The notes under the pieces are model-generated. The model was not told the DNA's origin. It saw only the letters and a program-made list of their open reading frames with translations, and made no database searches. The position numbers and the translations under genes were made by a program. DNA of 49,152 nucleotides, taken from the NCBI GenBank assembly GCA_965656445.1, contig CBFHKO010000015.1, positions 1-49,152 of the forward strand, given 5' to 3'. Each line of letters starts with the position of its first letter. The stretch's first letter is position 1. Shown here in pieces: positions 43,241 through 49,152 of this stretch. The stretch is from JAHEJA01 sp965656445. Its GTDB lineage: Bacteria; Pseudomonadota; Alphaproteobacteria; Rhodobacterales; Rhodobacteraceae.

Positions 43241-44085
43241 TTAACAGCACCCAAAGTCAGACCAGCGATGAAATGTTTCTGCATCATAAAGAACATCAAA
43301 ACAGGCGGGATAGCGGCAACAATCGAGCCTGCTGACATCAAATGATATTGCGCGATGAACTGCGAATTGAACTGTGTAATGCCTGCAGTGACAGGCTGGG
43401 CATCTGGGCCTTGGGTCAAAACAATTGCCCAAAAATAGTCGTTCCAGATAAAGGTAAAGATCAACACAGAGAGCGCCGCAATCGCAGGACGCATCAAGGG
43501 GAGTACGATGAACCAGAAAATGCGCCACTCCTTGACCCCTTCGACACGCGCCGCTTCGACAAGCTCATATGGCAAGGCGCGGATAAAGTTCCGCATGAAC
43601 AGCGTACAAAATCCTGTTTGGAACGCGATATGGAACATGACCAAACCCATTTTGGTGTCATAGAGGCCAATGCTTAGCGTTAAATCACGAACAGGCACCA
43701 TCAAAATTTGGAATGGCACAAAGTTCCCCGCGATAAACATGAAAAAGATGATCAAGTTACCACGGAAGCGATACACCCCCAAGGCAAAGCCCGTCATCGT
43801 CGATAGAGCAACCGCCCCGATCACCGTAGGAACCGTGATAAACACAGAATTCAGCATATATTTGGGCATGTCACTATCTGTAAACACACGCCCGTAGTTG
43901 GTGAAAAACTCAAAAGTGCTCGGCACACCCCAGTAATTGCCGTTGGTAAAATCAGCTAAAGGGCGGATCGAAAAGAGAGCAACCGCAATCAACGGCAATA
44001 GCCAAATGATCAAAGCGAATGGCACGAGCGCCTGATACGACACCTGCGCCGCACGAGACCGTTTTTCTATGGGAGTTGGAAACAT
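43237..44085 (-). CDS. Galactoside ABC transporter permease (MalG class)
   Basis: A 282-residue CUT1 permease, first helix FALIIWLLPLIAVALFSI, with the EAA loop ELVEAARVEGVKEWRIFWFI and the end IAGLTLGAVK common in this class. It starts 12 bp after the MalF-class permease gene and overlaps the alpha-galactosidase start by 4 bp, so transport and hydrolysis are translationally linked. Confidence 0.93.
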   Translation of the reverse strand: MFPTPIEKRSRAAQVSYQALVPFALIIWLLPLIAVALFSIRPLADFTNGNYWGVPSTFEFFTNYGRVFTDSDMPKYMLNSVFITVPTVIGAVALSTMTGFALGVYRFRGNLIIFFMFIAGNFVPFQILMVPVRDLTLSIGLYDTKMGLVMFHIAFQTGFCTLFMRNFIRALPYELVEAARVEGVKEWRIFWFIVLPLMRPAIAALSVLIFTFIWNDYFWAIVLTQGPDAQPVTAGITQFNSQFIAQYHLMSAGSIVAAIPPVLMFFMMQKHFIAGLTLGAVK

Positions 44086-44097
44086 CTGTAGCGTCCT

Positions 44098-45009
44098 TTA
44101 ACGTCGCGCTTCGCGTTCATCGCGATACATAGACCACAAGAAATAGGCAATGAATACCAGCATAATCAGGAACAAGACCACGGCAATCGCCGACCCATAT
44201 CCCATTCTAAAGCCATATTCGGACAACGCCTTTTCAAACATGTAAAAACTTAGAACCCGCGTTTGTCCAAAGGGGCCACCATTGGTCATAATGGAAATCA
44301 AATCGAACGAGCGCAACGCGCCGATGATTGTGACGACAAAGGCGATAAACGTCGCAGGCCGCAACTGAGGCAAGATGATGTGCCACAACATGCGCACACC
44401 CTTTGCACCATCCAAACGACCTGCTTCGATTTGTTCGGGGTCTACTGCGTTCAAACCTGTCAAATACAAAATCATACAATAGGCAGTCTGAGGCCAAAGG
44501 CCGGCTGCAATAATCCCATATGTCGCCATGGACGGATCGCCCAAGACGTTGATTGTGTCGAACCCGAAAAACGTCAAAACTGCGTTTAACAGGCCTTCTC
44601 TTGGGAGGTAGAACCAAGAAAACACCAAGCCGACGACAACTTGGCTTAGGACGAAGGGAAAGAAAAACAGCGATTTATAAATACGGATCCCAACAACGTT
44701 TTGGTTGAGAAACAAGGCAATCATAAGCCCAAGAGGAATTGCCAAGAGATAGAGGGCCAACCATTTCAGGTTATTCCAAATCGATATCTCAAAGGCGCGA
44801 TCATCCAACAGTTCCTCGTAATTCGCCAAACCAACATAGGTTGCCTGACCCATACCATCCCAGTCATAAAGCGAAATGTTAAAGGACTGGATGATAGGGC
44901 TAATCACGTAGACCACAAAAAACAAAACGCCTGGCGTCAAAAACAGCAAAGGCGTGAGTGTCATTCTGTGGCGCTGTATCCAGCTTCGTTGAGTGACCAA
45001 CGTAGACAT
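44098..45009 (-). CDS. Galactoside ABC transporter permease (MalF class)
   Basis: A 303-residue CUT1 permease: first helix LTPLLFLTPGVLFFVVYVIS, SFNISLYDWDGMGQATYVGL, and the EAA loop EQIEAGRLDGAKGVRMLWHI. It follows the binding-protein gene after 103 bp that include a hairpin. It pairs with the next permease; the ATPase is encoded in the divergent operon at 47303. Confidence 0.93.
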   Translation of the reverse strand: MSTLVTQRSWIQRHRMTLTPLLFLTPGVLFFVVYVISPIIQSFNISLYDWDGMGQATYVGLANYEELLDDRAFEISIWNNLKWLALYLLAIPLGLMIALFLNQNVVGIRIYKSLFFFPFVLSQVVVGLVFSWFYLPREGLLNAVLTFFGFDTINVLGDPSMATYGIIAAGLWPQTAYCMILYLTGLNAVDPEQIEAGRLDGAKGVRMLWHIILPQLRPATFIAFVVTIIGALRSFDLISIMTNGGPFGQTRVLSFYMFEKALSEYGFRMGYGSAIAVVLFLIMLVFIAYFLWSMYRDEREARR

Positions 45010-45077
45010 ATTTGTACCCCCAAATGGTGGCTCAGAGCCTAGGTGCCCTGATCGTACAATTTCAAAGAATTCAAAAG

Positions 45078-45101
45078 GGCCCCGCCCAATCGGGCGAGGC
45101 C
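45078..45101 (-). terminator. Hairpin between binding protein and permeases, importer 3
   Basis: GGCCCCGCCC (45078-45087) pairs with GGGCGAGGCC (45092-45101) with one C-A mismatch and an AATC loop; on the minus strand the stem is followed by CTTTTG. It lies just after the binding-protein stop and should cause partial termination or protect the upstream message. Confidence 0.65.
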
Positions 45102-45112
45102 AAAGTCATCGA

Positions 45113-46363
45113 TTACTTGTAAACACGCTCACGTGTTTTTTCGAGACGGTTCAAGATGTCTTCTAGGTTGTCTGGGAACACCATGAATTCCTGAAGACCT
45201 TCCATGCCCGCTGACGCCATTTCCGCTGGGAAATCACGGTCAAAGAACTGTGCCACGCCGCCAGTTGCGTTTTGTGACAACATTGCAAAGCCTTGCTCGA
45301 TGAACTCGTCTTCCGCAACGCTTGAGTTCGCGTTGATTGGCAATTGGCCAAGCCCATCAGGTCCGTTGATTTCTGTCTGAACTTCGGCAGATGTCACGTA
45401 CTGAAGGAATGCTTTGGCGGCTTCTACGTTCTGTGCACCGCTAGAGATGTGGAACGTATCTGTCGGCGCATCTTCACCCATTGGGTAATCACCAATTTTC
45501 GGGAACTGGTAGAAATCCAATTTGTCGTCAGTCAAACCTGCTTCACGCAGATGTGGAACAGCGAAGTTACCGATCAAGTAAGCAGTCGCGTCACCTTTGA
45601 CGACGAAGGACAAGGCATCCTGCCAGTTGTAAGACTGGTGATCGTCAATGAAGGCGCCCATGTCGATAAGCTTGCGCCAGTTTGCGAATGTTGCGCGGAC
45701 TTCGTCGCTTTTCCAAGACAACTCACCACGTGCAAGCGCCATGTGGCTGTCAAAGCCATTTGTGCGCATGTTCATGTAGTCGAACCAGCCGCCCGCAGTC
45801 CAAAGGAATTTTGACCCGATGGAATAACACTTACGACCAGAGTCGATGATTGCCTGACAGTTTGCAATTTCTTCGTCAAATGTCGCAGGCTCAGTGAGAC
45901 CCAACTCTTTGAAGATATCTTCGCGATAATAGATGCCCCATTGGTAGTATGTGTATGGAACGCCCCACTGTTTGCCATCAAGCGTCATCGCACCTTTGAC
46001 GGCATCCAAACCTGGAAGATCACCGTTTGAGTACATGTCTGAAATATCCATGAACAAACCCGCATCAACAAATGGGCTCATACGGTTTGCAGCATACCAG
46101 TTCACGACATCTGGTGAATTCGCTGTCAACGCGTTCCGGATTTGGCTTTTCCATGCTTCGCGATCAACAACGTCCAATTCAACCGTTAGGTTTGGGTGCA
46201 TTGCGTCGAAATCAGATGCTAGACCTTCCATGATAGCGCGTGGCGCTGGGTTGGACATGTCTGACATAATGCGAAGTGTGCCGGATAGCTCTGCATAAGC
46301 AGGCGCTGCGATCGCGGTTGTCAACATCATCGCCGCCGCGGTTTTTGTGAATTTCTGGAACAT
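45113..46363 (-). CDS. Galactoside ABC transporter substrate-binding protein
   Basis: A 416-residue periplasmic CUT1 binding protein with a signal peptide (cut after AYA, about residue 24). The mature part begins ELSGTLRIMSDMSNPAPRAI and shows a type-1 solute-binding fold (NSPDVVNWYAANRM, GVPYTYYQWGIYYRED, YLIGNFAVPHLREAG). Two adjacent ATGs exist at 46366 and 46363; GGAGG is 2 bp from the first and 5 bp from the second, so 46363 is preferred. It opens the operon SBP-permease-permease-GH36-SDR-dgoK-dgoA-GH42 and is divergent from the IclR gene. Confidence 0.92.
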   Translation of the reverse strand: MFQKFTKTAAAMMLTTAIAAPAYAELSGTLRIMSDMSNPAPRAIMEGLASDFDAMHPNLTVELDVVDREAWKSQIRNALTANSPDVVNWYAANRMSPFVDAGLFMDISDMYSNGDLPGLDAVKGAMTLDGKQWGVPYTYYQWGIYYREDIFKELGLTEPATFDEEIANCQAIIDSGRKCYSIGSKFLWTAGGWFDYMNMRTNGFDSHMALARGELSWKSDEVRATFANWRKLIDMGAFIDDHQSYNWQDALSFVVKGDATAYLIGNFAVPHLREAGLTDDKLDFYQFPKIGDYPMGEDAPTDTFHISSGAQNVEAAKAFLQYVTSAEVQTEINGPDGLGQLPINANSSVAEDEFIEQGFAMLSQNATGGVAQFFDRDFPAEMASAGMEGLQEFMVFPDNLEDILNRLEKTRERVYK

Positions 46364-46394
46364 CATTTCCTCCCTGTTGTCCCTGTGAGGTCAG

Positions 46395-46411
46395 GTTTCA
46401 TTATGTGAAAC
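46395..46411. promoter_or_regulatory. Candidate IclR-family operator
   Basis: GTTTCA-TTATG-TGAAAC is a perfect inverted repeat with a 5-bp centre, 32 bp before the binding-protein start. Arms of this type (TTTCA/TGAAA) resemble known IclR-family sites such as the KdgR box. The divergent IclR gene begins 94 bp further on. Confidence 0.5.
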
Positions 46412-46504
46412 TTTATCTCAAGTATTGAAAACACTGACGCGAATCGCTACAGATGTCAATAATGTTGTTGGCGCTGACACAGCCCCAATGCACGGGAGGA
46501 CAGT

Positions 46505-47284
46505 ATGAACAAGCCTATCGCAAGTGACGGGACCGTTGGCAAAGCCCTCGAGGTTTTGGACGCTGTTGCCGAGTTTGGTAAACCTGTTCGTTTCTCCGAT
46601 TTGCTTGAAAATAGCCCCTATCCCAAGGCAACTCTCTATCGGTTTTTGCAAACGCTCACGAACCAAAACATGCTAAGTTACAACGAACAGCTTGGGACCT
46701 ATAGTTTGGGCGTGCGTCTCATGAGACTGGCCCATGGCGCATGGAGCAATGCCACCTTGGCCCCCATCGCGCGCGCGTTTATTCAAGACCTCGCGGAGCA
46801 AACATCAGAAACAATCCACTTGGCTCAACTTGATAATGGGCAGGTGCTTTTCGTCGACAAAATCCGCAAAAACGCCCGATTTGACACCTTGGCCCGTATT
46901 GGCCAAGTGGCGCCAACCTATTGTACAGGTGTTGGCAAAGCGATGTTGGCCTTCTTAGCGCCAAAGAGGTTAGAGATCGTCCTACAGCAACAAGCCTTTT
47001 ACCAATATACGCCAACAACGCATACGAGCCGTGACAGCTTGATCAAAGAATTAGATATGATCCGCGAGACGAGCATTGCCTTTGACCGCGAAGAACATGA
47101 ACAAGGCATTGCCTCTATTGCCACGCCTATTTTGTCTGCGAATGGCCGCGTTCTAGGAGCAATCTCTATCGCGACGTCGACGATGTATTCCGATCCAACG
47201 GAATTGGAAAAATTTAAACCAAGTTTAATCGAAACAGCCCAAAAAATTGGTGAAGAAGCCACATCGTGGCAATTCCCCTCTTAA
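46505..47284 (+). CDS. IclR-family transcriptional regulator
   Basis: A 259-residue IclR-type regulator: N-terminal winged helix (VGKALEVLDAVAEFGKPVRF, YPKATLYRFLQTL) and a C-terminal effector domain (TLARIGQVAPTYCTGVGKAM, DREEHEQGIASIATPI). GGGAGG precedes the ATG. It is divergent from the galactoside operon and co-oriented with the ATPase gene 18 bp downstream, so it probably governs both directions in response to galactose, a galactoside or a pathway intermediate such as a keto-deoxy acid. Confidence 0.93.
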   Translation: MNKPIASDGTVGKALEVLDAVAEFGKPVRFSDLLENSPYPKATLYRFLQTLTNQNMLSYNEQLGTYSLGVRLMRLAHGAWSNATLAPIARAFIQDLAEQTSETIHLAQLDNGQVLFVDKIRKNARFDTLARIGQVAPTYCTGVGKAMLAFLAPKRLEIVLQQQAFYQYTPTTHTSRDSLIKELDMIRETSIAFDREEHEQGIASIATPILSANGRVLGAISIATSTMYSDPTELEKFKPSLIETAQKIGEEATSWQFPS

Positions 47285-47302
47285 CCGACAAAGGAACGTT
47301 GC

Positions 47303-48364
47303 ATGTCAGGTGTCACTCTAAATAATGCAATCAAACGCTACGGCGATGTGCAAGTCATTCACGGTGTTGATTTGACCATCGAAGAAGGCGAGTTTTGCGT
47401 CTTTGTTGGCCCATCAGGGTGTGGAAAATCCACTTTGTTGCGCATGATCGCAGGCCTCGAAGAAACAACAGAGGGCCAAATACACATCGGAGCAAATGAT
47501 GTGACCTCGGCGGACCCTGCGGATCGCGGCGTCGCAATGGTGTTCCAAACCTATGCTCTGTATCCGCACATGAGCGTTGAAGAAAATATGGGCTTTGGCC
47601 TCAAAATGAATGGCGTTCCCAAAGCCGAGATCAAACAAAAAGTCGATACAGCCGCAGATATTTTACGGCTCGGTCCTTATTTGAAACGCAAACCAAAAGC
47701 GCTTTCTGGCGGACAGCGGCAACGTGTTGCGATTGGCCGCGCTATTGTTCGAGGGCCAGAGGTCTTTCTTTTTGACGAACCTTTGTCAAATTTGGACGCA
47801 GAGTTGCGCGTTGATATGCGTGTCGAAATCGCGCGCTTGCATAAAGAAATCGGCGCGACCATGATTTACGTCACGCATGATCAGGTCGAGGCCATGACCC
47901 TAGCCGATAAAATCGTTGTGCTGCGCGCAGGAAAAATTGAACAGGTTGGCAGCCCAATGCAGCTTTACCAAGATCCCGACAACAAGTTTGTGGCAGGATT
48001 CATCGGTTCGCCAAGCATGAATTTCTTGGAAGGTCTCGTTGAAAACGAGGGCGTTCGCGTCCCAGCTCTGGATGACAAGGTGATCACAACAAACGTGGCT
48101 CTCCCAAGTTTTGGGTCAAAGGTCACTGTCGGACTTCGCCCGCAGAATTTGTCGCTGACCCCTGGTGAGTCATCCGTCTCAGTTGATTTACGAGAACGTC
48201 TAGGCGGTGTTGCATATGACTACCTCAGTGCAACAACGGGTGAGCGTTTGATTGTGGAAACGCGCGGCGACGACTTTATTGCCTCGGGAACAAATGTAGT
48301 GATCGATTTTACACCCGATACGGCGATGTTCTTTGATGCTACGACAGAGACGCGTTTGCGCTAA
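47303..48364 (+). CDS. Galactoside ABC transporter ATPase (MalK/UgpC class)
   Basis: A 353-residue ATPase: Walker A GPSGCGKST, Q-loop FQTYALYPHM, signature LSGGQRQRVAIGRA, Walker B VFLFDEPLSN, H-loop YVTHDQVEAM, then a TOBE domain from about residue 240. It follows the IclR gene by 18 bp with AAAGGA upstream. The divergent galactoside operon has binding protein and two permeases but no ATPase, so this gene most likely completes that importer. Confidence 0.94.
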   Translation: MSGVTLNNAIKRYGDVQVIHGVDLTIEEGEFCVFVGPSGCGKSTLLRMIAGLEETTEGQIHIGANDVTSADPADRGVAMVFQTYALYPHMSVEENMGFGLKMNGVPKAEIKQKVDTAADILRLGPYLKRKPKALSGGQRQRVAIGRAIVRGPEVFLFDEPLSNLDAELRVDMRVEIARLHKEIGATMIYVTHDQVEAMTLADKIVVLRAGKIEQVGSPMQLYQDPDNKFVAGFIGSPSMNFLEGLVENEGVRVPALDDKVITTNVALPSFGSKVTVGLRPQNLSLTPGESSVSVDLRERLGGVAYDYLSATTGERLIVETRGDDFIASGTNVVIDFTPDTAMFFDATTETRLR

Positions 48365-48474
48365 TTGCTAACCATACAAATTTGTAACCTAGCGAACAGG
48401 CAACTGTAAGAAGCGGTGTTTAGTTGTGTCATTGTCAGCCAATAAAGGTTGATTAAACAAAAGGAAAATTTGAT

Positions 48475-48879
48475 ATGACACAACTTAAAATCGCATCTCT
48501 TACTGGTCTTCTCATGGTTGTCCCATCCACATGGTCGGACCGCATTGATCCGTCCAAGCCCATTCAATTCAGCGATACTGACTTCTCATTGCAATGGCCG
48601 TCAGTAGACTTGAAAGACATATCAACAACGCCCCTTAACAAAATATCTGAACCTGAGTTCGCACAAAACTACGGAGGCGAAATTCAAACTGCGGTCAATG
48701 ATGACAGCCGTCCCAAAGGAACTTGGTATCGAGCCTCTAGTCAGCAGTTCAAACGCCCCGATAATTTCCCATCCACAGAAATCACGGGCACCGCCACTTT
48801 GCAAAGCCACCCTATTTCTTATGCTCAGCGAACATGGGCAAGGATGTCACAAGTCCTTATCCAAGAGTGGCAGTTTTAG
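48475..48879 (+). CDS. Hypothetical protein with possible signal peptide
   Basis: A 134-residue product I do not recognise. The start MTQLKIASLTGLLMVVPSTW has a short hydrophobic core that could be a signal peptide, and AAGGAAAA stands 9 bp before the ATG, both of which support a real gene. The rest is polar, rich in Ser, Thr and Pro, with no cysteine and no visible domain. It stands alone between the ATPase gene and the tRNA. Confidence 0.4.
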   Translation: MTQLKIASLTGLLMVVPSTWSDRIDPSKPIQFSDTDFSLQWPSVDLKDISTTPLNKISEPEFAQNYGGEIQTAVNDDSRPKGTWYRASSQQFKRPDNFPSTEITGTATLQSHPISYAQRTWARMSQVLIQEWQF

Positions 48880-49077
48880 CCCTACACCACCCCTTATTTC
48901 TCGGAGACATCGAGAAGAGGAAACAGGGTCATGGAAACTCAAGAGCAGAAAAACAATTCGAGCAATTGAATAGAAGGCGCATGTAATGGAATAAGCCTAC
49001 AAACTAATGCGAGGCATTTAATCTCTGGAACAGCGAACCTCGCAGTTGCATAGCATATTTTATAAAATGTTTATTAT
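48880..49077. other. Spacer between hypothetical gene and tRNA
   Basis: Holds a 6-bp hairpin (TTCTCG 48898-48903, CGAGAA 48911-48916) without a T-run, and an AT-rich self-complementary ATTTTATAAAAT just beyond the tRNA 3' end. No gene seen. Confidence 0.35.

Positions 49078-49152
<75 letters not shown>

Noticed and set aside
45344..45814. A 156-codon plus-strand frame opposite the galactoside binding protein
   Set aside because: Antisense to a clear binding-protein gene, no domain recognised.
48898..48916. Hairpin after the hypothetical gene as a terminator
   Set aside because: Only 6 bp and not followed by a T-run on either strand.

Overview
The window looks like chromosome of a marine alphaproteobacterium of the Rhodobacterales (Roseobacter-type), judged from the mix of TRAP and CUT1 sugar importers, a DMGDH-type betaine-degradation flavoprotein, BKACE, an aglEFGAK operon and an alphaproteobacterial-type initiator tRNA. 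Base composition is moderate, nearer 50% GC by eye than most roseobacters. I see no phage genes, insertion sequences or CRISPR array. It reads as a dense catabolic region: importers, their regulators and the enzymes they feed.

Layout. (1) 1-6.2 kb: tail of a frameshifted LysR gene, a tartrate/D-malate dehydrogenase, a divergent LysR regulator and a TAXI-type TRAP importer (binding protein plus fused permease). (2) 6.2-10.1 kb: a decayed patch. An EamA exporter and a flavin monooxygenase, divergently oriented, are both cut at their 5' ends at the same point, followed by an intact but orphan formylglycine-generating enzyme and about 470 bp without genes. (3) 10.1-15.5 kb, minus strand: a homogentisate operon (MBL-fold protein, class A flavin hydroxylase, DUF2783, HmgA, FahA). 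(4) 15.8-23.3 kb: acyl-CoA dehydrogenase divergent from a BKACE; a MarR regulator divergent from a MobA-type 3-hydroxybenzoate 4-hydroxylase with two matching operators between them; a DMGDH-family flavoprotein. (5) 23.5-30.2 kb: the alpha-glucoside operon aglE-aglF-aglG-aglA-aglK. (6) 30.3-36.9 kb: a second CUT1 importer with its own ATPase and a GH63-type glycosidase resembling glucosylglycerate/mannosylglycerate hydrolases, under a divergent LacI regulator. (7) 36.9-48.4 kb: a third CUT1 importer in one long minus-strand operon with a GH36 alpha-galactosidase, an SDR sugar dehydrogenase, DgoK, DgoA and a GH42 beta-galactosidase; an IclR regulator and the matching ATPase are divergent. (8) 48.4 kb to the end: a small unrecognised protein and a minus-strand initiator tRNA-Met that runs off the right edge.

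How it works together. Three complete sugar importers sit side by side, each with its own MsbA-unrelated MalK/UgpC-type ATPase, glycosidase and regulator or operator. In all four importer loci (three ABC, one TRAP) a hairpin directly follows the binding-protein gene, which would give more binding protein than permease. The substrates suggested by the glycosidases (alpha-glucosides, glycosylglycerate-type heterosides, and compounds with alpha- and beta-galactosyl linkages) fit scavenging of algal or cyanobacterial osmolytes and galactolipid head groups, but that is inference. Galactose would leave through the De Ley-Doudoroff route, of which the kinase and aldolase are here and the lactonase and dehydratase are not. 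The most notable sequence-level oddities are the shared deletion scar near 6.89 kb, an SDR whose catalytic-lysine position is Asn, an MBL-fold protein lacking the usual Asp-His pair, and an AglF with an extra roughly 75-residue two-helix insertion.
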